From positions 1-46,056 of the forward strand of contig NZ_JAAVUX010000028.1 in the NCBI RefSeq assembly GCF_018449655.1: a stretch of 46,056 nucleotides of DNA, written 5' to 3'. The stretch is from Pseudomonas sp. dw_358. GTDB lineage: Bacteria > Pseudomonadota > Gammaproteobacteria > Pseudomonadales > Pseudomonadaceae. The translations under genes and the position numbers were made by a program. A model generated the notes under the pieces. The model saw only the letters and a list, made by a program, of their open reading frames with translations. It did not search any database and was not told where the DNA came from. The first letter of the stretch is position 1. Each line of letters starts with the position of its first letter. This document shows, in pieces, positions 8,852 to 17,719 of this stretch.

Positions 8852-8883
8852 CAGTCGCCCACGCCGGTTTGGGGGGGTGACTG
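8852..8883 (+). promoter_or_regulatory. intercistronic hairpin between receptor and pvsA
   Basis: CAGTCGCCC (8852-8860) can pair with GGGTGACTG (8875-8883) through nine positions including one G-T wobble, around a 14-base loop. It sits in the only sizeable gap (80 bases) of the operon. There is no U-tract, so it is more likely an mRNA-stability or processing element than a full terminator. Confidence 0.35.
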
Positions 8884-8904
8884 CTGCCCACAAAGGAGAC
8901 TCAT

Positions 8905-10104
8905 ATGGATCGCTCTCTCGTCATCCTCAGCCATGTTGTCCACCCGGCTGTCACCGAAGGTTTTCTGGCTGCGGCCCTGCGCCGACAGCTGCCGGTGGTG
9001 ATCATCAGCGACCACGCCCAGGAACACAGGCGCTGGCTGAGCCACAATCTTCCTGACCACGAGCCGCTCCAGGTACTGGAGTGCGATGTCTTCAACCCCC
9101 TGGCCGTGATCGAAACCCTCAACGGCCACGGCATTCACCCCCTGGCGGTGTTCTCCAACAGCGATCACCTGCAAACCGCCACCGCCTTGGTGGCCGAAAC
9201 CTTCGACTGCCCCGGGAAGGACTGGCACCTGTGCTACGCGGCCAAAAACAAGGCCGCGATGCGCGAGCGCCTGCAACGGCTGGGCCTGCCAGGACCGTGG
9301 TTCGCGGTACTGACGCCGGGCCAGCCGGTGCCGGCCGACGCGCCTTGGCCGCTGGTGGCCAAACCCCGTGAAGGGGTGGCCAGCCTGGACGTGCAACTGT
9401 GCCGCGACGCCGCGCAATTGCAGGCCTATTGCACGCAGTTCTGGCAACAGCAACCCGGCCGTGCACTGTTGCTGGAGGCCTACATGGAAGGCCCGCTGTT
9501 TACCCTCGAAACCCTCGGCGATGGTCACAGCCTGCAAGCCATCGGCGGCTTCGACGTGACCCTGTCCGCCCCGCCCCATTTCGTCGAACTGGCGGCTCGC
9601 TGGAATGGCCCGATCAGCGTGACCCAGCGCTCCGCGGCCCTGGCCCAAGTGGCGGCCTTCGGCATCCATTTCGGCGCCTGCCATAGCGAGTTCATCCTCA
9701 CCGAGCAAGGCCCGATGTTGGTGGAAATCAACTACCGCAGCATCGGCGACGGCCGCGAATTCCTGCTCGACCGGTTGCTTCCTCAAGGCTGGTTCGACAG
9801 GATTCTGGCGGTGCATCTGGGCCACCCCCTGCCCTTGGCACAAGCCAGCAGTGCCGAGGCGCTGGTGCACTATCTGGTGGCAGACCGCGCCGGGCGCCTG
9901 GCCAGGGCGGCGGGCAGTTTCAACCAGCAACGCGGCGAGCATTGGTGTGATTACCGCGCCTTGCGGCACGTGGGCGACGACATTGCCCTGAGCCATTCCA
10001 ACAAGGACTATCTGGGCGTACTGCGCCTGATCGCCCCTGACGCCAAGGCCCTTGATGCGCGCTTTGCCGATACTCTCGACAGCCTGCGCTGGGTGATGGC
10101 ATGA
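8905..10104 (+). CDS. pvsA: ATP-grasp ligase of vibrioferrin-type synthesis (PvsA-like)
   Basis: A 399-residue carboxylate-amine ligase of the ATP-grasp superfamily. Visible elements are a lysine-containing NKAAMRERLQRLGLPGP segment, the ATP-binding strand WPLVAKPREGVASLDV, an acidic LLLEAYMEGPLFTLET, and the metal/ATP site GPMLVEINYRSIGDG. In vibrioferrin biosynthesis the equivalent enzyme is proposed to form an amide bond, using alanine. It is preceded by a strong AAAGGAG, and its stop overlaps the next gene (ATGA). The combination of one ATP-grasp enzyme with two NIS synthetases separates this cluster from achromobactin, which uses three NIS synthetases and an aminotransferase. Confidence 0.82.
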   Translation: MDRSLVILSHVVHPAVTEGFLAAALRRQLPVVIISDHAQEHRRWLSHNLPDHEPLQVLECDVFNPLAVIETLNGHGIHPLAVFSNSDHLQTATALVAETFDCPGKDWHLCYAAKNKAAMRERLQRLGLPGPWFAVLTPGQPVPADAPWPLVAKPREGVASLDVQLCRDAAQLQAYCTQFWQQQPGRALLLEAYMEGPLFTLETLGDGHSLQAIGGFDVTLSAPPHFVELAARWNGPISVTQRSAALAQVAAFGIHFGACHSEFILTEQGPMLVEINYRSIGDGREFLLDRLLPQGWFDRILAVHLGHPLPLAQASSAEALVHYLVADRAGRLARAAGSFNQQRGEHWCDYRALRHVGDDIALSHSNKDYLGVLRLIAPDAKALDARFADTLDSLRWVMA

Positions 10105-11879
10105 GTGGGCCGACAGAAGACCTCGACCAGGCCGTCATCGGCCAGCGCATCATCGACTGCTGCCTGCGCGAAGACATTCGCGGCCTATCAAGTCAAGGTC
10201 AGGTGCATGCGTTGCCCGCCCACTGGAGGCTGCCCGCAGACATCACCGAAGCCCGCCATTGGCTGTTCATCCGCCACCTGGGCGAGGAAGAGCTGGTGCT
10301 GCCAGTGCACCGCGCCAGCCCGATGCAGGCCTGGAGCATGCTCGGTGACCGTTGGCTGTGCCACCGCAACGACCACATCCGGGTCGAACAGGGCTACAGC
10401 CGCTGGTTGCAGCGCCTGAGCCTGGATCTGGACGACGAAACCCGTCAGCTGTTCGCCGCCTACCAGCGCGAGGCAGACTGCGCGGTGGAGCACCGGCGCC
10501 TGTGCGCCGAGGCCTATGGCGTGCACATCGCTCGCCTGGAACGGGTACTCGACGCGCCGGGCTGGGACCGTCGCCTGTTGGGCATCGACCAACTGGCCAG
10601 CTACCTGGACCACCCGTTCTACCCCACCGCACGGGCCAAGAGCGGCTTCGATGCCAAGGCCCTGCAGCACTATGCGCCGGAGTTCGCCCCCAGCTTCACG
10701 CTGCGCTGGCTCGCGGTGCCCAGCGCCGAAATGCACCTGACCAGCCCTGTGCCCACCTTCTGGCCGAGCTTTGCCGACGTCGGCCTGAACGCCGAACTGG
10801 CTGCCAGTCATAGCCTGTTGCCGGTGCATCCGCTGACGTGGACCGAGCTGGCGCAGCACGGCCTGCCCGAGCACAGCGTACGTGCGCCCCTGGCGTTTCT
10901 GCAGGTCGAGCCGACCCTCTCAGTGCGCACTGTACTGTGTGTGGACCACCCCCACTGGCACTTCAAACTGCCCTTGCTGGTCTGCACACTGGGCGCGCGC
11001 AACCTGCGCCTGATCAAACCGAGCACCTTGTACGACGGCTACTGGTTCCAGCGCATTCTGCACAGCCTGAGCCAACGCGACCCGCAACTGGCCGGGCGTT
11101 ACTTGCACGTCGACGAACAGCACGGCGGCCATGCGGCAGAGCAAAGGCACCTGGCCTACATCGTGCGGCGTTACCCGGACCACCTGGCGAGCAGCACCCT
11201 GGTCCCGGTTGCCGCGCTGGCCAGTCCGTCGAGCGACGGTCGGCTGTTTCTCGAACAGCTCGCCGCGCGCTTTCACGGCGGCGACCTCGATGCCTGGCTA
11301 AATGAGTACCTGACCCTCCTGCTCCAGGTACACCTGCGCCTGTGGCTGCACTATGGCATCGCCCTGGAGGCCAACCAGCAGAACGCCGTGCTGGTGTTCG
11401 AAGCGAGCCGGCCACTGCGCCTGCTGATGAAAGACAACGACGCCGCCCGCCTTTGGCCGCAACGCTTTGGCGCCGCCTGCCCGGACCTCGCCGGCCAGGT
11501 GCATGAGCTGCGTGACGAACGGATCCGCGTCAACGACAGTCAGCCGCTGGGCGAGATGTTCTGCACCATCACCCTGCAGTTGAACATCGTTGCCGTCCTC
11601 GAAGCCATGATCGCCCGCCGTCTTGCGCCGCGCGCACAACTCTACGGCCAGCTGCGCCAGTGCCTGCACCAGACCTTGGCACAGCTGGAAAGCGAAGGCA
11701 TCGATTGTCTGGATGCGCGAAGGGCACTGCTGGACAACCCGCACTTGCCAGTCAAATACCTGCTCAGCGCCGGCAGCCTGTTCAGCAAGGCTCGATCGGG
11801 CGCCCACGACATCAACAAGTTCTATGGCTACAGCGCCCGCAACTTCCTGCTGGAGGACCGGCCATGCCACGCCGACTGA
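10101..11879 (+). CDS. pvsB: NIS synthetase, IucA/IucC family (PvsB-like)
   Basis: A 592-residue NRPS-independent siderophore synthetase, which adenylates a carboxylate and condenses it with an alcohol or amine. The family core is visible in LLPVHPLTWTEL, TLSVRTVLCVDHPHWHFKLP and LRLLMKDNDAARLW, plus a C-terminal FerIC-like helical region. The usual HxQN tetrad reads EANQQN here, with Asn in place of His. In vibrioferrin models the PvsB enzyme adds the 2-oxoglutarate unit; that role is by analogy. It overlaps pvsA by four bases and pvsC by 16. Confidence 0.83.
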   Translation: MSGPTEDLDQAVIGQRIIDCCLREDIRGLSSQGQVHALPAHWRLPADITEARHWLFIRHLGEEELVLPVHRASPMQAWSMLGDRWLCHRNDHIRVEQGYSRWLQRLSLDLDDETRQLFAAYQREADCAVEHRRLCAEAYGVHIARLERVLDAPGWDRRLLGIDQLASYLDHPFYPTARAKSGFDAKALQHYAPEFAPSFTLRWLAVPSAEMHLTSPVPTFWPSFADVGLNAELAASHSLLPVHPLTWTELAQHGLPEHSVRAPLAFLQVEPTLSVRTVLCVDHPHWHFKLPLLVCTLGARNLRLIKPSTLYDGYWFQRILHSLSQRDPQLAGRYLHVDEQHGGHAAEQRHLAYIVRRYPDHLASSTLVPVAALASPSSDGRLFLEQLAARFHGGDLDAWLNEYLTLLLQVHLRLWLHYGIALEANQQNAVLVFEASRPLRLLMKDNDAARLWPQRFGAACPDLAGQVHELRDERIRVNDSQPLGEMFCTITLQLNIVAVLEAMIARRLAPRAQLYGQLRQCLHQTLAQLESEGIDCLDARRALLDNPHLPVKYLLSAGSLFSKARSGAHDINKFYGYSARNFLLEDRPCHAD

Positions 11880-13003
11880 TCGCCAGCGTGCTGCTGGGCC
11901 ATTACCTGTCGGCTTTCACCGCGCTGGGTATTCCCCTGTACCTGCCGCGCATGCTCGACAGTCTCGGGGCGCACCCGCCCACCTGGACCATCGGCGTGCT
12001 GTTTGTTCTGCCGACGCTGTGTACCGCACTGGCGGCGCCTTTGTGGGGGCGGCTGGCCGACCGTCGCGGCTGTCGGTTATCGCTGCTGCGAGCCCATGCC
12101 GGGTTGTTTGCCGGATTCCTGCTGGCCGGCTTCAGCCCCAATCTGGCAGTGTTTGCCCTGGCGCTGGTGATTCAGGGCACCTTCGGCGGCGCCATGGCGG
12201 CGTCCAACGCCTACCTGTCGACCCAGCTCAAGCCGGCGGACCTGTCGCGGGCGCTGAACTGGACCCAGTACTCGGCGCGCCTGGCCTTGATCAGTGCGCC
12301 GATCCTGCTGGGCGTGCTGGTCAACGGTGGCCTCGGGTTGCAGCTGTACAGCGGGCTGGCAGTGCTGCCGCTGCTGGCCTTCCTGATGATCCTGCCGCTG
12401 CCCGCCGACGCGCCTCGGTGCCGCAGGACGGCGGCACCGACGGTGGACGAGCCGTTGCCCCATGACCTGCCGAGGCTGTTGGCCGTGCAGTTCCTCTTCA
12501 GCTTCGCCATGGTGGTGACCTTCCCGTACTTCATGCCTTACGCCCATCACCTGGGCATCGCCAACCAGGCACTGATCGGCATCCTGTACAGCCTGCCCCA
12601 TCTGGTCTACCTGCTGGCCATGCCTTGGGTGCAACGGCGCCACGATAACCTGCTGCTGCCGGGTCTGGCCCTGCTGGCGGCCAGCAGTGGCCTGCAATTC
12701 TGCGCGGCCAACGGCGAAGTGCTGCTGGCCCTGCGAATGGTCAGCGGCGCAGGCATGCTGATGACCTTCGTCGGCCTGCACCGCTGCCTCAGCCAACGCA
12801 AACGGGCCGGCAGCGCCGGGCGCCTGTTCGGCTGGTTCGATGCCAGCGCCAAATGGGCGGGCGCCGCCGCCGGCGTCAGCGCCGGGCTGGTCAGTCAGGC
12901 CAGCGGCAACGCCGCCCCCTTCATTGTTGCCTGCGTGGCTGGCGTGACCGCTCTGGTCCTGGCGCGGCCACTGGTGTCCACTTCTCGGGAGATCTGCGCA
13001 TGA
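11864..13003 (+). CDS. pvsC: MFS siderophore exporter (PvsC-like)
   Basis: A 379-residue major facilitator with about twelve hydrophobic segments. The first begins at MPRRLIASVLLGHYLSAFTA, and the loop 2-3 signature WGRLADRRGCR is clear near residue 63. In vibrioferrin clusters this position encodes the inner-membrane exporter of the finished siderophore. The start at 11864 lies inside the end of pvsB with TGGAGGA just upstream; the frame is open to 11660 but that part is a shadow of pvsB. The stop overlaps the next start (ATGA). Confidence 0.83.
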   Translation: MPRRLIASVLLGHYLSAFTALGIPLYLPRMLDSLGAHPPTWTIGVLFVLPTLCTALAAPLWGRLADRRGCRLSLLRAHAGLFAGFLLAGFSPNLAVFALALVIQGTFGGAMAASNAYLSTQLKPADLSRALNWTQYSARLALISAPILLGVLVNGGLGLQLYSGLAVLPLLAFLMILPLPADAPRCRRTAAPTVDEPLPHDLPRLLAVQFLFSFAMVVTFPYFMPYAHHLGIANQALIGILYSLPHLVYLLAMPWVQRRHDNLLLPGLALLAASSGLQFCAANGEVLLALRMVSGAGMLMTFVGLHRCLSQRKRAGSAGRLFGWFDASAKWAGAAAGVSAGLVSQASGNAAPFIVACVAGVTALVLARPLVSTSREICA

Positions 13004-14769
13004 TTCGCGCTATCGACGCTGTATCGTTCAACCTGCAACACTGCGCCATCGACGGCGATGCCCAGCGCCACGCCATCGAGTGCCTGCTCAACTGCTACCT
13101 GCGTGAATACGCCCTGCCACGGGGCGAGGCGCAACTGGACGAACTGGCCCGGGACGTGCCCATGAGCCTGCGCCAGGTCCCGGGCAAGCTGGTCAGCGTG
13201 CAACTGAGCAACGGCCGGCTGGTCATTCGCAGCGACCGCACCAGCGTGCTGGGCCGCTGCCATTTCGTCAGCGCGCCCTACTTCAAGGGCCAAGGCCAGG
13301 GCTGGCGACCGCTGGCGGTGGCCGAGCTGGCGCGTCTGCTGTGCCAGCCGCTGGGCCAGCCCGAACGCCTGAGTGAACTGCTCGAGCAGGTCGACAACAG
13401 CCTGGACATCACCACGACTTTTCTGCGCCATGGGCCGACCGATAACGGCGGCGGCGCCGACAGCCTGCTGAGCTCCGAGCAGCATCAGGTCTGGGGCCAC
13501 GCCCTGCATCCCACGCCAAAAAGCCGCGAAGGGGTCAGTACCGCCGACCTGCTGGCCTGCTCGCCGGAAGTCGGCGCGCAGTTCCAACTGCACTGGCTGC
13601 GGGTCGACGCCGATTTGATCCGTCATCAAGGTCAGGATCCGCGTTCCTGCCTGCGCCAGTTGTCGGGCCGTGAAGACCTGTACCCCTGCCATCCGTGGGA
13701 GGTACAGCGTCTACTGGCTGACCCACTGGTGCGCAAGGCCATCGCCGCCGGACGCATCGACTATCTGGGTGCCCAGGGCCAGGCGATGTTTCCCACCTCG
13801 TCGGTGCGTACCCTCTACCACCCGGACCTGGACTACTTCCTCAAATTCTCCGTGCATGTGCGCCTGACCAACTGCGTGCGCAAAAATGCCTGGTACGAGC
13901 TCGACAGTGCCGTGGCCTTGACCCGCCTGCTGGCACCCCTCGCCGATCATCTGGCCAGCACCCACCCCGACTTTCTGCTGATGCCCGAACCCGCTGCCAC
14001 AGCGCTGGACCTGAGCAGCCTGGGCAGCCTGGAACAGGCCCGGGAAGCCATAGAATGCTCGGGCATCCTCTACCGCCAGAACCTCGACCGCGCCAGCCGC
14101 GAGCGCTATGCGCCGCAAGTGGCCATGGCGCTGTTTACCTGGGACCGCGAGGGCCGCAGCGTGTGCGCCGCACAGCTCGAGCAGTGCGCCGCAAAGCTGG
14201 CCGTCGACTACCCCCGGGCTGCCGAGCGTTGGTTGCAGGCGTACGCCGGCATCCTGCTGGATGGCATCCTGCACTGCTTGTTCGCCCAGGGCGTGGCGCT
14301 GGAACCCCATCTGCAGAACACCCTGGTCGGTTTCGACGGCCAAGGCTTGCCCTGCCGGGTGTGGATCCGCGACCTGGAAGGCACCAAGCTGGTGGAATCT
14401 CACTGGCCGGCCGAGCGCCTGGCCAGCCTCGACCCGCGCACCCGCGCGTCGCTGTATTACAGCCCGCTGAAGGCCTGGCAGCGAATTGCCTACTGCGCGC
14501 TGGTGAACAACCTCGGCGAAGCTATCTTCCATCTGGCCAATGGCGACGGCGCCCTGGAAAGCCGCTTGTGGAGGTGTGTACAGACGCTGTTGCAGCAGCA
14601 GTGCGAGCAACTGGACAACCCGCCGTTGCTGCGCGAGCTCTGCGCCGGCGGCCCGCTGCCGAGCAAGGAAAACTTCATGACCCGCCTCATGATGAAAGCC
14701 GACCGCGAGGCCGGTTATACCGCCCTGCCCAACCCCATGCTGGCTGCCAACCGAGCGGTGCAACCATGA
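13000..14769 (+). CDS. pvsD: NIS synthetase, type A-like (PvsD/AcsD-like)
   Basis: A 589-residue IucA/IucC enzyme. It carries YPCHPWEVQRLL (the HPWE/HPWQ motif), TSSVRTLYHPDLDYFLKFSVHVRLTN, GVALEPHLQNTLVGFD and WIRDLEGTKL, all expected of an active NIS synthetase. AcsD and PvsD enzymes couple citrate to the hydroxyl of L-serine; that reaction is inferred from family and from the decarboxylase gene that follows. The start overlaps the pvsC stop by four bases; an open frame from 12853 is not real because it runs inside pvsC. The stop overlaps pvsE (ATGA). Confidence 0.84.
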   Translation: MIRAIDAVSFNLQHCAIDGDAQRHAIECLLNCYLREYALPRGEAQLDELARDVPMSLRQVPGKLVSVQLSNGRLVIRSDRTSVLGRCHFVSAPYFKGQGQGWRPLAVAELARLLCQPLGQPERLSELLEQVDNSLDITTTFLRHGPTDNGGGADSLLSSEQHQVWGHALHPTPKSREGVSTADLLACSPEVGAQFQLHWLRVDADLIRHQGQDPRSCLRQLSGREDLYPCHPWEVQRLLADPLVRKAIAAGRIDYLGAQGQAMFPTSSVRTLYHPDLDYFLKFSVHVRLTNCVRKNAWYELDSAVALTRLLAPLADHLASTHPDFLLMPEPAATALDLSSLGSLEQAREAIECSGILYRQNLDRASRERYAPQVAMALFTWDREGRSVCAAQLEQCAAKLAVDYPRAAERWLQAYAGILLDGILHCLFAQGVALEPHLQNTLVGFDGQGLPCRVWIRDLEGTKLVESHWPAERLASLDPRTRASLYYSPLKAWQRIAYCALVNNLGEAIFHLANGDGALESRLWRCVQTLLQQQCEQLDNPPLLRELCAGGPLPSKENFMTRLMMKADREAGYTALPNPMLAANRAVQP

Positions 14770-15950
14770 GCCTGCCCGCCCGTATCCTCCAGGCCGTGGA
14801 CACCCTGCGCAGCCAACAGCAAGGCCCGGTGTGCGCCTACCTCTATGACCTGCCGGCCCTGGCCCGGCATGTGCGGCAGATGCGCGAGCATTTGCCGGCC
14901 GGCTGCGAATTGTTCTACGCGGCCAAGGCCAACCCGGAAGTGGCGATCCTGCGCACGCTGGCGCCACTGGTGGACGGCTTCGAAGCCGCCTCCGGCGGCG
15001 AACTGCGTTGGCTGTACGAGCAATGTCCCCACGCGCCGCTGATCTTCGGTGGCCCCGGCAAACTCGACAGCGAGCTGCAGCAGGGTCTGGATTATCAGGT
15101 CGCCGCTTTTCATGTCGAGAGCCTGACCGAACTGCACAACCTGGCCCGTCTCGCCGCAGCACGCGGGCAGACCGCGTCGATCCTGCTGCGCCTGAACCTC
15201 AAGCTGGCCGAAGCGCCGGACAGCCGTCTGGTGATGGGCGGCAAACCGACCCCGTTTGGTCTGGACGAGGAGGCGCTGGAAGAAGCCCTGGCGATGATCG
15301 CCGAGGCACCGGCCCTGCAACTCCAAGGGCTGCACTTCCATCTGCTGTCGCACCAGCTGGACGTGGACGCGCACCTGCGTCTGATGCGCAGCTACCTGCG
15401 CACCTTCAAGCAGCTATGCCGCAAGCGGGGTCTGCAACTGCCGCTGCTCAATGTCGGCGGCGGCATGGGTATCGATTACCGGAACCCCGAGCAGTCCTTC
15501 GACTGGCCACGGTTTTGTGCGGGGCTGGGTAATGTGATGGCCCAGGAGCAGCTGGGCAGCACGCGCCTGCGCTTCGAAATCGGTCGTTTCATCAGCGCGG
15601 CATGTGGCTACTACGCCATGCAGGTGCTGGACATCAAGCGCAACCACGGGCAGTACTTTGCCATCGGCCGCGGGGGCACACACCATTTCCGCACGCCGGC
15701 GGCCCAGGGCCATGACCATCCCTTTGTCGTCGTCCGTGGCCCGCAGCCGGCGCAGCTCAGGGGTCAGTCGGTGACGCTGGTAGGGCAGCTGTGCACGCCC
15801 AAGGATGTACTGGCCACCCAGCAACCGGTGGCCGAACTGGCCATCGGCGACATTGTGGTGTTCACCCACGCCGGGGCTTATGCATGGAACATCTCCCACC
15901 GCCACTTCCTCATGCACGAGCCGCCGCGCATGGTGTTTCTGGAGCACTGA
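14766..15950 (+). CDS. pvsE: PLP-dependent decarboxylase (PvsE/AcsE-like)
   Basis: A 394-residue fold-III PLP enzyme of the diaminopimelate/ornithine decarboxylase family. The Schiff-base lysine is Lys54 in FYAAKANPEVAI. HFHLLSHQ, the phosphate-binding NVGGGMGIDY and EIGRFISAACGYY follow in the family order. In related siderophore pathways it decarboxylates the O-citryl-serine intermediate to O-citryl-ethanolamine. It is the last gene of the operon; only five bases separate it from the convergent chemoreceptor gene, so no separate terminator fits between them. Confidence 0.84.
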   Translation: MSLPARILQAVDTLRSQQQGPVCAYLYDLPALARHVRQMREHLPAGCELFYAAKANPEVAILRTLAPLVDGFEAASGGELRWLYEQCPHAPLIFGGPGKLDSELQQGLDYQVAAFHVESLTELHNLARLAAARGQTASILLRLNLKLAEAPDSRLVMGGKPTPFGLDEEALEEALAMIAEAPALQLQGLHFHLLSHQLDVDAHLRLMRSYLRTFKQLCRKRGLQLPLLNVGGGMGIDYRNPEQSFDWPRFCAGLGNVMAQEQLGSTRLRFEIGRFISAACGYYAMQVLDIKRNHGQYFAIGRGGTHHFRTPAAQGHDHPFVVVRGPQPAQLRGQSVTLVGQLCTPKDVLATQQPVAELAIGDIVVFTHAGAYAWNISHRHFLMHEPPRMVFLEH

Positions 15951-15955
15951 TCCAC

Positions 15956-17581
15956 TCACACGCGAAAGCGCGCCACCGCCTCGTTCAATGTCGCGGCCAG
16001 GCGCGCCAGCTCATGGCTGGCGTCACTGATCTGGCCGGCGCCGGACGATGACTGCTGGGACAGGTCACGGATGTTGGTGATGTTGCGGTCGACTTCCTTG
16101 GCCACCTGCGCCTGCTCTTCGGCGGCACTGGCGATGACCATGTTGCGCTGGTGAATCTGGTCGATGGAGGCCGTGATCTCGCTCAGCGCGCTGCCGGCGC
16201 CCTCGGCCAGCGCCAGGGTGTCGCCGGCACGCTGGGTGCTGGCCTGCATGGAACTCAGCGCCTGGGCCGAACCGCTGCGCATGGCGGTGATCATCTGGTC
16301 GATTTCCAGGGTCGACTGCTGCGTGCGGTGCGCCAGGGCGCGGACCTCGTCGGCCACCACCGCAAAGCCACGACCGGACTCCCCCGCACGGGCCGCCTCG
16401 ATGGCCGCGTTGAGCGCCAGCAGGTTGGTCTGTTCGGCGATAGAGCGGATTACGTCCAGCACCTTGCCGATGTCCCGCGACTGATCCGCCAGGCTCTGCA
16501 CCAGCCCCGAGGTCTCACCCATGTTCTGGCTCAGGGCATGAATCGCGCCGACCGTGTCGCTGACCCGGGACTGCCCTTGCAGGGCGGTTTCATTGGAGTG
16601 GCGCGTGGCCTGGGAGGTCGACACCGCGTTGCGCGCCACCTCTTCGGCGGCCGAGGTCATCTCGTTGACGGCGGTGGCGGCCTGTTCGATTTCAGCCGTC
16701 TGTTGTTGCAGGCCCAGGTTGCTCTGGTCGGTGATGTCGCTCATGCCACTGGCTGCCGTTGCCAACTGCCCGGCAGTGCCGTGAATCAGTTGCAGGGTGC
16801 CGCGCAGGCTGCCTTGCATGGTCTGCAGGGCGATCAACAAGCGCGTGACTTCGTCGCGGCCGGTAACGTTGACCGGCCGGGTCAGGTCGCCCTGAGCAAC
16901 GTTTTCTGCCGCCTCCACCGCCAGGTTCAGGGGGCCGACAATGCTGCGGGTCAGCAACCAGGCCAAAGCGACCGTGGCCAGACCGGCCAGCACCACCAGC
17001 CCGATCACGATAATGCGCGAGCGATCGTATTGCGCCTGTGAAGCCTGCCCCTGCTGGGCGATCTGCTGGTTGTAGTAATCGGCGATGGCATTGAGCTGAA
17101 CACCAGAGCCGTCGACCACGGTTTTCATGTCCACCAGCAGCAGCTTGTTCAGCTCGGTGGTCTGTTGTTTTTCCGCCAGGGTGAACGACTGGGCAATACC
17201 CTGCTGGTACTGCACCAGGGAGCCCTGGAACTGCTGATACAAGTCGCGAATCTGCGGGGAATCCACTTCGCCGCCCAAGGTGGTCAGCTGTTTGCTCAGG
17301 TCCTGGTTACGGGTGTCCATCTGGCTGCGGTAGCTGGACAGGCTGGCAGGGTTGGGGTCCAGCGCCATTCGCAGGGAGATGGTGCGAATGCGCAGCATGA
17401 CTTCGCGGATGTCAGTGACCAGCCGCATTTTCGGTACCAGATCATCCTCCACCTGCACCGCCCGCTCGCGAATACTGGCCATGTTGACGAGGGCCAGCAG
17501 GCCGAGGAATGCCACGATCAGGGCGATCAGGGCAAAGCCCAGGCCCGCCCGGCGAGCGATGGACAGATTACGTAAGGGCAT
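15956..17581 (-). CDS. methyl-accepting chemotaxis protein with helical-bundle sensor
   Basis: A 541-residue chemoreceptor. TM1 spans about residues 12-34, then an all-helical periplasmic sensor of about 155 residues (four-helix-bundle type by pattern). TM2 is near 188-210, followed by a HAMP domain and a long cytoplasmic coiled coil. The highly conserved hairpin tip reads EQTNLLALNAAIEAARAGE. Methylation-helix sequences flank it. The ligand is not readable. The gene is transcribed toward the siderophore operon and ends five bases from it; whether this reflects a shared function is unknown. Confidence 0.9.
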   Translation of the reverse strand: MPLRNLSIARRAGLGFALIALIVAFLGLLALVNMASIRERAVQVEDDLVPKMRLVTDIREVMLRIRTISLRMALDPNPASLSSYRSQMDTRNQDLSKQLTTLGGEVDSPQIRDLYQQFQGSLVQYQQGIAQSFTLAEKQQTTELNKLLLVDMKTVVDGSGVQLNAIADYYNQQIAQQGQASQAQYDRSRIIVIGLVVLAGLATVALAWLLTRSIVGPLNLAVEAAENVAQGDLTRPVNVTGRDEVTRLLIALQTMQGSLRGTLQLIHGTAGQLATAASGMSDITDQSNLGLQQQTAEIEQAATAVNEMTSAAEEVARNAVSTSQATRHSNETALQGQSRVSDTVGAIHALSQNMGETSGLVQSLADQSRDIGKVLDVIRSIAEQTNLLALNAAIEAARAGESGRGFAVVADEVRALAHRTQQSTLEIDQMITAMRSGSAQALSSMQASTQRAGDTLALAEGAGSALSEITASIDQIHQRNMVIASAAEEQAQVAKEVDRNITNIRDLSQQSSSGAGQISDASHELARLAATLNEAVARFRV

Positions 17582-17681
17582 TGGAATTGTTCTCTGATAT
17601 GGCCATAGGACATCGTATGACCCTATCGGCTGATCTTCGCCTGACTTGAACGTTCTCTTCGATCAAGCGCTTTCGCGACCC

Positions 17682-17712
17682 GGTGGGAGCAGGCCTTGGC
17701 CGCGAAGCAGGC
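17682..17712. repeat. single REP-like element
   Basis: The stretch beginning GGTGGGAGCAGGCCTTGG and running into CCGCGAAGCAGG resembles the GTGGGAGC...GCGAAG REP elements scattered between Pseudomonas genes. It lies just beyond the 3' end of the dehydrogenase gene. The match is by eye and the palindrome is decayed. Confidence 0.45.
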
Positions 17713-17719
17713 GACGCGA

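Noticed and set aside
13711..15162. 483-codon minus-strand open frame opposite pvsD and pvsE
   Set aside because: It spans the junction of two well-supported plus-strand genes and has shadow-type composition without domain signals.
5961..15950. Achromobactin biosynthesis as an alternative assignment
   Set aside because: Achromobactin loci have three NIS synthetases and a diaminobutyrate aminotransferase. Here there are two NIS synthetases and an ATP-grasp ligase in the order of pvsABCDE.
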